DNA of 64,000 nt from Pediococcus inopinatus (GTDB lineage: Bacteria; Bacillota; Bacilli; Lactobacillales; Lactobacillaceae), in assembly GCF_002982135.1 (NCBI RefSeq), contig NZ_CP019982.1, positions 25,355 through 89,354 of the forward strand, read 5' to 3'. The notes under the pieces are model-generated. The model searched no databases. It was not told the origin of the DNA and worked only from the letters and a program-made list of their open reading frames with translations. How positions within the stretch are numbered: position 1 is the first letter of the stretch; each line of letters opens with the position of its first letter. Below, one piece after another: positions 34,047-42,359 of this stretch. The position numbers and the translations under genes are program-made.

Positions 34047-34420
34047 AGAAGCTGTCTAAAATCTCTTAAGTAATAGTGCTAAAAACGCTAAAACGACCAT
34101 TTGCAGACTGGTGGTTAATTGACGCTCACAATTTTTCCAAAGTCGCCGACAATTCTCTAGCCAACTAAAAGATCGTTCGACTACCCAACGTTGGGGCATG
34201 ACTTCGAATCGATGCAACTCATTGCGCTTCGCAACCTGCACGGTTGCGTTTAAATTACTGGCTACATCGAGCTGAAAATTAACGCCTGAATAACCACCAT
34301 CAACTAAGACATTTTGAACCTGGCGTAAATGCATGGCATGTAAAAATTCCTTCCTTTTGAGAGACGATTTATTCATTATACCCTCTCTTAAAAGTTGTCT
34401 CAGGAATCAGCTTACATCCA
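34047..34420 (-). mobile_element. Hybrid fragment: IS5-family right part joined to an IS3 left end
   Basis: 34047-34344 matches the right part of the IS5 element at 54467. 34334-34420 matches the reverse complement of the IS3 left end at 6444. The joint lies in TGGCATGTAAA, which both elements share, so it arose by recombination at an 11-bp identity. Confidence 0.85.
34056..34344 (-). pseudogene. C-terminal part of an IS5-family transposase
   Basis: Encodes HAMHLRQVQNVLVDGGYSGV... to the end ...ALLLKRF, the same tail as the IS5 transposase at 54475. It includes the final DDE motif region (VVERSFSWLENCRRL). The front is replaced by the IS3 end. Not functional. Confidence 0.88.
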
Positions 34421-34533
34421 AAATATTCGCCATTAATTACCCAAACAAAAATTTCAAACTTGATCCACGTCAATTCTTTATCGGTCGAACCACCATATAC
34501 TAAAGACATCAATTAAGAAATGGAGCGGGGATT
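34421..34533 (+). promoter_or_regulatory. Leader of the metal-ATPase operon
   Basis: TATACT at 34496-34501 is a reasonable -10; the -35 (TTCTTT near 34474) is weak. GGAGCGGGG precedes the start. I see no copper-box (TACAnnTGTA) or Zur-like operator. Confidence 0.4.
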
Positions 34534-36432
34534 ATGAAATTTCAAAGATATATTAATCAACACACAAATCAAATTACATTGATAACGGCAATATTAATTG
34601 GCGTAGGTCTCTTGGGGAAAGTTGTTGACAGCGATATGATCTACACGGTTTCATTTATCGCCGCTTCAATTATCTCAGCTGTGCCGATCGTTCTTCGGGC
34701 GGTTTCAGCACTCCGGTTTAAAACGATCAGCATCGAATTACTTGTCAGCATTGCTGTGATTGGCGCTTTCATCATTGGCGAGTACAATGAATCAGCAATC
34801 GTCACTTTCTTGTTCTTATTTGGGACGTTTTTGGAAGACAAAACGTTGGCCAAAACCCGCCACTCAATTAAAGATTTGACGGAAATGGCACCGACTACCG
34901 CAATGATTGTAGATGATGATGGCAACACTGAGGAGACGGATGTTGACTTTGTCGACGTTGACGACGTCGTCTTGGTCAAAGCCGGCGGTCAGATTCCGGT
35001 TGACGGGGAAATTGTGGATGGATCCGGTCACATCAACGAAGCCAGTATTACTGGTGAATCAAAACTAGTCACTAAGGGCACTGGCAATCAGGTATTCTCT
35101 GGCACCATCTTAGACAACGGAACACTTAAAGTTCGGGCAACCAAGGTTGGCGACGACACCACGTTTGGCAAAATTGTTGAACTGGTTGAGGATGCTCAAG
35201 ACACCAAGTCGCCAGCAGAAAAGTTTATTGACAAATTTGCGACTTATTACACTCCGGCAGTTTTGATCATTGCATTGATTGTGGGCTTGGTTACCAAAGA
35301 TTTCCGATTAGCGATTACCGTTTTGGTCTTGGGATGCCCTGGGGCCTTGGTCATCGGCGCCCCGGTTTCAAACGTGGCTGGAATCGGTAATGGTGCGAAA
35401 AACGGTGTCTTGATCAAGGGCGGTGAAGTGATGAACACCTTTGCCAATGTCGACACGTTGGTATTCGATAAGACCGGGACCCTGACTGAAGGGAAAACGG
35501 CGGTTACTCAGTTCAAAGATTACTCAAGAGACCAGTTGGCCTTGCAAATTGCCACAGCCGTTGAAAAGCAGTCGGATCATCCATTGGCACAAGCAGTTGT
35601 TAAATTCTCAGGTGATCATCATATTCCGTTTGAGGACGTTCAAGTTGCCGATGCTGACACAGTCAAAGGCCGTGGCGTTAAGGCAACTGCCAACGGTAAA
35701 AATGTTTTAATTGGTAATTTGAGAATGATGAACGATGAAAATGTTGATTTGACGTCTGAACAACGTCAAGACTTGGAAAACATCCAAGGCGAAGGCAGTT
35801 CAACAGTTATCGTTGCCTTCGACGGGCAAATTCAAGCCATTCTTGGTATCTCGGATGTGATTCGTCAAGGCGTTAAGCAAAGCCTGGCGACACTCAAGTC
35901 ACTCGGCATCAAGAAGACGGTTATGCTGACCGGTGATAACCTGCAGACAGCCAATGCCGTTGCAGAACAAATCGGCATTGACGAAGTCCACGCAGAACTT
36001 TTGCCGGAACAAAAAGTCGAATACGTTAAACAATTCCAGCAGGAAGGCCACAAGGTTGCCTTTGTCGGCGACGGCATCAACGACAGTCCGTCATTAGTGA
36101 CGGCTGACATCGGGATTGCCATGGGAAGTGGAACCGACGTGGCGGTTGAAACCTCTGATGTCGTCTTGATGTCATCAGGATTCAATGAATTGATCCATGC
36201 ATATGGACTTTCCAAAAAAACGGTCATCAACACCAAGGAGAACATTTTCATCGCCATTGCGACGGTTGTCGCCCTCCTGATTGGCTTGATTCTCGACTTT
36301 ATTTACATGGCCAGCGGAATGTTTGTCCATGAAGCCAGTATCCTGGTTGTCATCTTCAACGCAATGCGATTAATTAATTATCAGCCCAAAGCTGCCAAAC
36401 TTGATCCAGATCAATTATCGGTTGGCGAATAG
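34534..36432 (+). CDS. P1B-type heavy-metal translocating ATPase with CPG motif
   Basis: 632 residues. It exports or moves a metal ion across the membrane by an aspartyl-phosphate cycle. TGES (about 174-177) lies in the actuator domain, D312 in DKTGTLT is phosphorylated, SDHPLAQ (about 350) is the nucleotide-domain HP, and GDGINDSP starts at G512. No N-terminal HMA domain; that domain is a separate gene just downstream. The transmembrane ion motif is C268-P269-G270, where most relatives have CPC, CPH or SPC, so the metal is uncertain. First gene of a three-gene operon with HMA and Dps-like proteins, which hints at iron, zinc or copper. Confidence 0.92.
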   Translation: MKFQRYINQHTNQITLITAILIGVGLLGKVVDSDMIYTVSFIAASIISAVPIVLRAVSALRFKTISIELLVSIAVIGAFIIGEYNESAIVTFLFLFGTFLEDKTLAKTRHSIKDLTEMAPTTAMIVDDDGNTEETDVDFVDVDDVVLVKAGGQIPVDGEIVDGSGHINEASITGESKLVTKGTGNQVFSGTILDNGTLKVRATKVGDDTTFGKIVELVEDAQDTKSPAEKFIDKFATYYTPAVLIIALIVGLVTKDFRLAITVLVLGCPGALVIGAPVSNVAGIGNGAKNGVLIKGGEVMNTFANVDTLVFDKTGTLTEGKTAVTQFKDYSRDQLALQIATAVEKQSDHPLAQAVVKFSGDHHIPFEDVQVADADTVKGRGVKATANGKNVLIGNLRMMNDENVDLTSEQRQDLENIQGEGSSTVIVAFDGQIQAILGISDVIRQGVKQSLATLKSLGIKKTVMLTGDNLQTANAVAEQIGIDEVHAELLPEQKVEYVKQFQQEGHKVAFVGDGINDSPSLVTADIGIAMGSGTDVAVETSDVVLMSSGFNELIHAYGLSKKTVINTKENIFIAIATVVALLIGLILDFIYMASGMFVHEASILVVIFNAMRLINYQPKAAKLDPDQLSVGE

Positions 36433-36473
36433 GATGTATCATTAAAACAGTAAATGAGATGGAGGTTATCAAT

Positions 36474-36695
36474 ATGAGTAAAGCAATTTTACAATTAGAC
36501 GCGCTGTCATGCCCGTCATGCATGCAAAAGATCAAGGGCGCACTTGAAAAGCAGGATGGTGTGGAAAACGTCAAAGTCTTGTTCAATGCAGCCAAAGTCA
36601 AAACTGATTTTGACGGCGATAAAATTTCCGCAGACAAATTGTCAGACACGGTAACTGATTTAGGCTATGAAGTTCAATCAATGAAAGTGAAATAG
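36474..36695 (+). CDS. HMA-domain metallochaperone
   Basis: 73 residues from ATG 36474, after GGAGG at good spacing. Ferredoxin-like HMA fold with the metal-binding motif SCPSCM (C12/C15) and the usual ALEKQDGVENVKV helix-strand. It would pass a soft metal ion to the ATPase encoded 41 bp upstream. Ends one base before the next gene's RBS region, so translation is coupled. Confidence 0.9.
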   Translation: MSKAILQLDALSCPSCMQKIKGALEKQDGVENVKVLFNAAKVKTDFDGDKISADKLSDTVTDLGYEVQSMKVK

Positions 36696-36704
36696 GTGAA
36701 GAAT

Positions 36705-37253
36705 ATGACAACAGCAACCCCCGAAAAATTATTTGAAGCAGAAGTTAAGCAAGCAGATATCGACCACCATACCCCAACGGCTGGTGCGATGACCGGCCAC
36801 ATCGTTGCCAATTTGGAAGTTTTATCCAACAAACTCCAGATGGCAAAATGGTATGTGAAGGGAATGTCGGCCCAACAGCTGAAAGTCCTATTCGGCGACT
36901 TACTTAAGCAGGCGTACGACCAAAAGGATGCCTTGGGCACGGTCTTAATCGATGAGGCCTTAATTACGCCAAGTACCCAAAAGGAATTCACAGAGTACAC
37001 CATGCTGGAAGAAAACGGCCAGAACAAATATGAATCTGTAGAGTGGCTGGTCAACGACTTCGTCCACGACTATGACACTGAGAACATGTTTGTCACCCGG
37101 GCAATTAAGCTTGCTGAAAAAGAAGACCGTCCAGTCTTGGCACAACATTTGGTTGGCCTGCTGCAAGATAACAACCACAACATCGCTACTCTGCAGGCCT
37201 TGCTTGGTAAGACACCACGAGAAGGCTTGGATGAGGAAGACGACGAAGATTAA
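36705..37253 (+). CDS. Dps/ferritin-like protein
   Basis: 182 residues from ATG 36705 (RBS AGGTGA five bases upstream; a GTG at 36696 is less likely). It resembles the DNA-protection-in-starvation ferritin family: four-helix-bundle pattern with NLEVLSNKLQMAKWYVKG (about 33-50). In Dps proteins the ferroxidase ligand is the H of HWxxxG; here that position is K (AKWYVKG), and the following His/Asp set is not obvious. The iron-oxidising site may be lost or altered. Acidic tail GLDEEDDED. Last gene of the metal operon. Confidence 0.78.
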   Translation: MTTATPEKLFEAEVKQADIDHHTPTAGAMTGHIVANLEVLSNKLQMAKWYVKGMSAQQLKVLFGDLLKQAYDQKDALGTVLIDEALITPSTQKEFTEYTMLEENGQNKYESVEWLVNDFVHDYDTENMFVTRAIKLAEKEDRPVLAQHLVGLLQDNNHNIATLQALLGKTPREGLDEEDDED

Positions 37254-37270
37254 TCCTCAATAGATACACG

Positions 37271-37308
37271 AAAAAAGTTCCGAAGCAAAATTGCTTCGGA
37301 ACTTTTTT
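37271..37308 (+). terminator. Terminator of the metal operon
   Basis: Perfect 18-bp stem: AAAAAAGTTCCGAAGCAA (37271-37288) pairs with 37291-37308, ending in six T. Confidence 0.9.
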
Positions 37309-37380
37309 AATATCATTTTTTCGAATTCAAAGATTCAAACAAATCAGCACAATAACACAGGCAATCGTACTTGCCAGGAT

Positions 37381-37638
37381 CTACCAGCCAACCCGATAAG
37401 CTGTCCGCTGATAGGTTGAAATTTGTTCCTGACTTAATTTGTCAAAATCAGGCATCCTAAGTGAGACGTTTTGAAATATGCTAGTCTGCAGCAGCGTATA
37501 GTCTTTTTTGATCAGCAGCTGATAGCTTGTCCACGACAATACCAGGGTCAAGCCGATGAGTGCAACATTGATTGAGACAAATATTAACAGGACGCAGATG
37601 ATGATCGCACTAGTCAGAATTATCCGCCGAGTTCTCAT
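37381..37638 (-). CDS. Small membrane protein, unknown
   Basis: 85 residues from ATG 37638 (GAGGAG upstream). Basic start MRTRR, then two hydrophobic stretches (about 5-23 and 24-45) and a soluble tail ending YRVGW. No family is recognised. It converges on the metal operon and is not obviously part of any operon. Confidence 0.6.
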   Translation of the reverse strand: MRTRRIILTSAIIICVLLIFVSINVALIGLTLVLSWTSYQLLIKKDYTLLQTSIFQNVSLRMPDFDKLSQEQISTYQRTAYRVGW

Positions 37639-37992
37639 TTTTACCACTCCTCGTATTATTAAAAATGTATTCAAGTATTGACCAGCTTCGCTGTTCGGAT
37701 GCTGTGTGATATTCTCTATTTGTTCATTGGATTCGGATCCAACTGGTATAGGATTTCGCCTCCTGTAGTTTATCTACATTTTAAGAATGCCGCCCAGATG
37801 AATTGTTTAAGTTCAAACCACAAGCTGTAGTGTTAGCTGATGATTTTGATAGCTCGCGTTCTATCAAGCAGCTAGTCATTGGATGACTTGTCTACTCATA
37901 AATTGCGAGGATGTTCTGAAGATTCATAATTAGGGAGTATCACACAGCACCCAAGCCTATCCAAAATAAGAACGGAAAGGAGGTCTGAATCA
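37639..37992. other. Region with an 11-bp inverted repeat next to an IS110 fragment
   Basis: No gene is seen. GCTGTGTGATA (37701-37711) and TATCACACAGC (37938-37948) are perfect inverted copies. They probably belong to the left end of an IS110-type element whose gene fragment starts at 37993. Confidence 0.55.
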
Positions 37993-38148
37993 ATGAACTT
38001 GAATGTTGGTATTGATGTTTCAAAATTGAAGCTTGATTATTGTGGAATGGATTCAAATAAGCAAGTGTGTTTCCAAGGTGAAGTAACAAACACCCCGAAG
38101 GGGGCCGGTCATATTCGTGATGAGATTTTAGACAGCTTCTTAAAAGAG
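37993..38148 (+). pseudogene. N-terminal fragment of an IS110-family transposase
   Basis: The first 50 or so codons (MNLNVGIDVSKLKLDYCGMD) match the start of the DEDD domain of IS110 transposases (GIDVSK contains the first acidic residue). GAAAGGAGG is the RBS. The frame then runs without a stop into lipoate ligase, so the rest of the transposase is missing. Confidence 0.8.
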
Positions 38149-39189
38149 GTGATCACCATTATATATATTGATACTTCTTTAGGAAAAGACTATTTAAAAC
38201 AGTCTGCGGTTGAACAGGCTTTCCCTGAATTTTTAGAAAAAAATACCAGATTTTCTGATAAACTGTTCTATTTTTATCATCCACAAAAACCAATAGTTAT
38301 TTGTGGCGTTCATCAAAACGTTGAAGCTGAGGTAAACATGTCATTTTTAAAGTCTCATGGTATCGATCTGGTTCGAAGAAACTCCGGCGGTGGCGCAGTT
38401 TACGTTGATCCGGGAAACCTCACTTATTGCTATATTGATACAGAAGCAACCGTTCAAAAACCACAATTCGGCAAATATGCCCAACCCATCATAGACACGC
38501 TTCATCACTTAGGTGTGGATGCAGTTAAAAATGGTCGCAATGATTTAACAGTTAACGGCAGGAAATTCTCGGGTATGTCCGCGTCTAAAACCGGTCATCG
38601 GGTTTCCTACGGAGGAACGTTGATGATTAATGTCAACTTGGATAATGCCAATGAAGCGTTAACACCCTCAAAAGTTAAATTGCAGGCCAAGGGCGTTAAA
38701 TCAGTTCATAGTCGAGTAACTAATATTCGACAATTCTTTAAGCCGGCATTTTCCCAAATCACCTTCGATCAATTGGAAAATATGATTCTGACGACAGCTT
38801 TTAATACTTCGGACATCACAAAAATTCCAACCTACCAACTCACAAAGAATGATTGGCAGGAAATTTCTGAATTAGCAAATCAAAAATACGCAACCCATAA
38901 TTGGATATATGGTCCTGACAATCATTTCCAATATTATCGAGAGCGTTACTTTGAAGGTATTGGGACTATTGAAATAGGTTTCTCAGTCCAAAATCAAAAA
39001 GTGAAGCATCCTAAAATATTTGGGGACTTTCTTCAAGTGTCTGGAAATCTAGAGAAAATAGAATTCCAGTTGGATCAAACCAATTTTAATCAAGCTGCCT
39101 TAATTCAAGCTCTAGATCCTCTTGATCTAAAAAAAGCGATTGGAAATATCGCGCCAGAAACACTTGCAGACCTAATGTTGCAAAATTAA
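38149..39189 (+). CDS. lplA: Lipoate-protein ligase A
   Basis: About 346 residues if started at the GTG at 38149 (the joined frame from 37993 gives 398). It attaches lipoate, via lipoyl-AMP, to E2 and GcvH proteins. Signatures: RRNSGGGAVYVDPGNLTYC (lipoate/ATP site) and the KNGRNDLTVNGRKFSGMSAS stretch with the catalytic lysine, followed by the C-terminal accessory domain. The native start is unclear because an IS110 fragment is fused in frame and may now supply the RBS and start. Followed at 20 bp by the enolase-superfamily gene. Confidence 0.88.
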   Translation: MITIIYIDTSLGKDYLKQSAVEQAFPEFLEKNTRFSDKLFYFYHPQKPIVICGVHQNVEAEVNMSFLKSHGIDLVRRNSGGGAVYVDPGNLTYCYIDTEATVQKPQFGKYAQPIIDTLHHLGVDAVKNGRNDLTVNGRKFSGMSASKTGHRVSYGGTLMINVNLDNANEALTPSKVKLQAKGVKSVHSRVTNIRQFFKPAFSQITFDQLENMILTTAFNTSDITKIPTYQLTKNDWQEISELANQKYATHNWIYGPDNHFQYYRERYFEGIGTIEIGFSVQNQKVKHPKIFGDFLQVSGNLEKIEFQLDQTNFNQAALIQALDPLDLKKAIGNIAPETLADLMLQN

Positions 39190-39209
39190 CCTAATTGGAG
39201 TCAAACATC

Positions 39210-40385
39210 ATGAAAATTACAAGTATTGATATCTTTCAATTGAGATGGTTTGGTTTAATGCCGGCTTGGCATCCGATTGTGATCCGAGTTAATACCGATA
39301 AAGGAATCCAAGGTTTTGGTGAATCCGGTCTGGCTTATGGTCGTATCAATGAAGGAATGGTTGGCACCCTTAGTGATCTTTCAAAGGTCATTATTGATCG
39401 CGATCCACTTCAAAGTGAAAAAATTTGGGCTGACTTTTATCAAACTACCTTTTGGGCAAAGGGCGGCGATGTTGTCTTCTACGCCGCAGTTAGTGCCATT
39501 GATACCGCACTTTGGGACATTAAGGGGAAACTTCTTAACGTCCCGGTTTATCAATTATTAGGCGGCAAAACTCGTGACAAAATTTCAGCGTATGCCAGTC
39601 AAATCCAATTCGATTGGGACACCAAAGTCCGCTTTTTGAAAACGCCGGCAGAATATGCGCAAGTCGCAAAGAAAGTTGTCAATCAAGGTTATACCACTAT
39701 TAAAATTGATCCGTTTATGATCCAAGGGTCAGGAAAAATTGCTCGCGCTACTCATGGTCTGCTAACCAACTCCATGATAAATGATTACTACAGTCGTTTA
39801 AAAGCAATTCGGCATGCTGTTGGACCGGATATTAACATCATTTTAGAGTGTCACGCCAACTTAACGGCTAATTCAGCGATTCAGTTTATCAAAAAATGTC
39901 ACGACTTAAATCTCTACTATATTGAAGAACCGTGTTCGCCCATGAATCCTGATATAATGAACGATATCAAGGATACAACTGGTGCGGCACTGGCAAGTGG
40001 TGAACGAATTGCCACTCGGTTTCATTTTTCGTCGTTTATTCACAGTCGTTCCTTAAATGTTATTCAGCCTGATATCGGAATCTGTGGTGGCATCACTGAG
40101 GCAAGGAAAATCAGTGATATGGCTGATACAAATGATATTGATGTTCAATTTCATGTTTGTGGCAGCCCAATTGCAACGGCTGTTGCGCTTCAGCTTGAAG
40201 CTGTTATTCCCAATAGTTTAATTCATGAATATCATGAAATTTCATTAAAACCGCAAAATATTGCAAGTGGTCTATATGACTACCATCCAATTGACGGGTA
40301 CTTCAAGATTCCGGATAAGCCCGGAATTGGACAGGCTTTAAGCGATGACGCAATGACTAGTGCCGTCAAAACTACTATCGATTAA
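39210..40385 (+). CDS. Mandelate racemase/enolase-superfamily enzyme, acid-sugar dehydratase type
   Basis: 391 residues from ATG 39210 (MKITSIDIFQLRW). N-terminal capping domain, then a TIM barrel with metal ligands E in LECHAN, E in IEEPCSP and E in SGERIATRF. The His in ECHAN and in FHVCGSPIAT resemble the general acid/base residues of galactonate/mannonate-dehydratase relatives, as does QPDIGICGGITEARKI. It likely dehydrates an acid sugar, but the substrate cannot be fixed. The KxK racemase motif is absent (TTIKIDP instead). Sits between lplA and the peptidase gene in one operon. Confidence 0.85.
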   Translation: MKITSIDIFQLRWFGLMPAWHPIVIRVNTDKGIQGFGESGLAYGRINEGMVGTLSDLSKVIIDRDPLQSEKIWADFYQTTFWAKGGDVVFYAAVSAIDTALWDIKGKLLNVPVYQLLGGKTRDKISAYASQIQFDWDTKVRFLKTPAEYAQVAKKVVNQGYTTIKIDPFMIQGSGKIARATHGLLTNSMINDYYSRLKAIRHAVGPDINIILECHANLTANSAIQFIKKCHDLNLYYIEEPCSPMNPDIMNDIKDTTGAALASGERIATRFHFSSFIHSRSLNVIQPDIGICGGITEARKISDMADTNDIDVQFHVCGSPIATAVALQLEAVIPNSLIHEYHEISLKPQNIASGLYDYHPIDGYFKIPDKPGIGQALSDDAMTSAVKTTID

Positions 40386-40409
40386 TAAAATGCAAGGAGC
40401 TACAATTAT

Positions 40410-40904
40410 ATGTCTTCATACAAACTATCAATCCCCGTTATTGCTCAGCGCCCAGAACTCCCAACCGGCTGCGAGATTACTGCCACCACAATGATGCTTC
40501 AATATGCAGGTGCCGTTGTTGACAAAGTTCAGCTGGCACATGAAATGCCCTATCATCCGACTGACCCCAATCAGGGATTTGTTGGTAATCCATTCACTGA
40601 TGATGGTGATAGTATTTACCCATCTGCACTCACAGATTTAGTGACAACCTATGCAGGAAACGCTGTCAATTTGAGCGGTCAACCATTGGCCAATCTAAAA
40701 CAGTATTTAAGTGCAACAGGTCACCCCATTGTCATATGGGTTGGTGAATTTGACGGATTTCACACCCATGCCCTATTAATGACGGGGTTTAACAACTCAA
40801 CAATTTATTTTAACGATTGTTGGACGAAAAAACAGGGCTCATTGCCTGAAGATGCGTTCTATAAAATCTGGCACAACAAACAACAAATGGCTTTAAGCTA
40901 TTAA
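40410..40904 (+). CDS. C39-like cysteine peptidase (Peptidase_C39_2 type)
   Basis: 164 residues, RBS AAGGAG. Catalytic Cys in LPTGCEITATTMML (C22), His in GFHTHALLMTG (about 121) and Asp in YFNDCW (about 136): a papain-like triad of the bacteriocin-processing peptidase fold. There is no signal peptide, transmembrane segment or ABC domain, so it is a free cytoplasmic domain. Its substrate is unknown. It ends the lplA-dehydratase-peptidase operon, directly before a strong terminator. Confidence 0.82.
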   Translation: MSSYKLSIPVIAQRPELPTGCEITATTMMLQYAGAVVDKVQLAHEMPYHPTDPNQGFVGNPFTDDGDSIYPSALTDLVTTYAGNAVNLSGQPLANLKQYLSATGHPIVIWVGEFDGFHTHALLMTGFNNSTIYFNDCWTKKQGSLPEDAFYKIWHNKQQMALSY

Positions 40905-40950
40905 AAACAAGGAGTTGGGGCAAAATGATTTTGCCTCAACTCCTTGTTTT
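40904..40950 (+). terminator. Strong terminator of the lplA operon
   Basis: 22-bp near-perfect stem: AAAACAAGGAGTTGGGGC (from 40904) pairs with GCCTCAACTCCTTGTTTT (ending 40950). Confidence 0.9.
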
Positions 40951-40999
40951 ATTAATAACCAATCATAATTAATGGTTATATCTTTATCCAATTAATAAT

Positions 41000-41275
41000 A
41001 TGTTGCAACCTGATACATTTTTTTCACAAAATCTTTTGGTGTTAAACCAAGTGGCTCTTAATTCCGATGAAGTCCAAAAGCGGACTCAAACTAGAATAAA
41101 CATATTAAGACTTCTTTCTGATTCCATTGATCCACAACCAAAACCAATGGCCTTTGTTATACCACATTGCAAAAAAGCTTCAATAAGGTCCGAGCTGGAA
41201 AGCGTGGGGATAACGGAAAGCTTCATTTATCCAGATCCATCACATATTGCACATGAAATTTCAAAGACTTATTAG
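41000..41275 (+). pseudogene. C-terminal remnant, possibly of an FRG-domain protein
   Basis: 91 residues in a frame that opens only just upstream, so the front is missing. The end (KKASIRSELESVGITESFIYPDPSHIAHEI) resembles the last helix-strand of FRG-domain proteins, common in phage-defence and plasmid loci. This is a family-pattern guess and would need a profile search. Confidence 0.45.
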
Positions 41276-41320
41276 ATTTGAATCGACACAGCATAATCCA
41301 TTAAATCAATTGAGCTTTTT

Positions 41321-41352
41321 GGCCATTAGGGCATACCCTAGTGGCCTTTTTT
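41321..41352 (+). terminator. Terminator hairpin that contains the ATTAGGGCATACCC dyad
   Basis: GGCCATTAGGG (41321-41331) pairs with CCCTAGTGGCC (41336-41346), one G-T pair, then six T. It contains the same core as the dyads before resolvase 2 and the truncated surface gene, so it may double as a recombination site. Confidence 0.65.
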
Positions 41353-41415
41353 ATTTCTGTGCTATACTAGGAATTACAAGTGTTCATTAGAACTGTCCAA
41401 AAGGAAGTGCTGACA

Positions 41416-42000
41416 ATGGCTAAAATTGGTTATGCGCGCGTGAGTTCCAGAGAGCAACATTTAGATCGACAGCTAGCGGCCTTAAAAGGCGTTGATAAAT
41501 TATTTACGGATAAATTAAGTGGAGCTAACACTAATCGGCCAGAACTGCAAAAAATGCTGGCCTATATTCGTGAGGGTGATATTGTAATGGTCACTGAATT
41601 AGATCGCTTAGGCAGAAACAACCATGATTTGACTAAGATCATGAACTCCATTCAAAATAAGGGTGCCACCCTAGATGTGTTGAATTTACCGTCCATGACA
41701 GGGATTGCTGACCCAAATTTACGTCAACTGATGACCAACTTGATTATTGAACTCTATAAGTATCAGGCCGAAAGTGAACGTAAGCGAATCATTGAGCGCC
41801 AGCAGCAAGGGATTGCCTTAGCTAAGCAGCAGGATAAATATCATGGGCGCAAACCCCAATACACCCAAGACGATCCCCGCTTGCAACATGCTTTTAAGCT
41901 TTATCGAGCTGGCATAAGTGACATTGATGTTGCCCGTAATACAGGGATTAAACGGACGACCTTTATCAGATATCGAAAGAAATTCAATATACAAAGATGA
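41416..42000 (+). CDS. Serine recombinase (resolvase/invertase), copy 3
   Basis: 194 residues from ATG 41416 (AAGGAAG upstream). Catalytic S10 in YARVSSREQ, LDRLGRNNHDL (about 58) and a C-terminal HTH (SDIDVARNTGIKRTTFIRYRKK). Close relative of the enzyme at 28994, with similar upstream dyads. Likely resolves multimers or inverts DNA at those sites. Confidence 0.9.
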   Translation: MAKIGYARVSSREQHLDRQLAALKGVDKLFTDKLSGANTNRPELQKMLAYIREGDIVMVTELDRLGRNNHDLTKIMNSIQNKGATLDVLNLPSMTGIADPNLRQLMTNLIIELYKYQAESERKRIIERQQQGIALAKQQDKYHGRKPQYTQDDPRLQHAFKLYRAGISDIDVARNTGIKRTTFIRYRKKFNIQR

Positions 42001-42359
42001 TGTTTACATGAGAGAATCATAGCAGAGCGGACCACTTGAAACTTCTAACTCCACTAAAATCCGAGAAATGACCAAGAAAAATGACAACTCTTCGAATATT
42101 GTTACTTCAAATTAAAATCAAAAATGATTACCTTAAAAATTGAGGTTTTTTAATTAAAATAATATTATTTTATGCTGTGTTATCCGCAATTCTAAATCTG
42201 GATCATAGTGATATTTGATAGCTTTGTAGCAGTATGTAAATAAAATTATTATTCTGATAAAAGCAAGCAACGATTGACAATTCTGATCGTTATTTTTCGA
42301 ATCATGGCGTTTTTATATTACAATGATCCTAGAAAAAGTAAAGTTATGGAGGCGATTAG
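42001..42359. promoter_or_regulatory. AT-rich intergenic region before the FAD oxidoreductase
   Basis: No gene is seen in 359 bp. TTGACA at 42274-42279 is a perfect -35, with TCGAAT 17 bp later as a weak -10; TACAAT at 42319-42324 is an alternative. ATGGAGG near 42346 is the RBS for the next gene. Confidence 0.45.

Noticed and set aside
34421..34533. Copper-box operator for the ATPase operon
   Set aside because: No TACAnnTGTA motif is present.
35865..36257. 130-codon leftward frame
   Set aside because: Antisense shadow of the metal ATPase gene.
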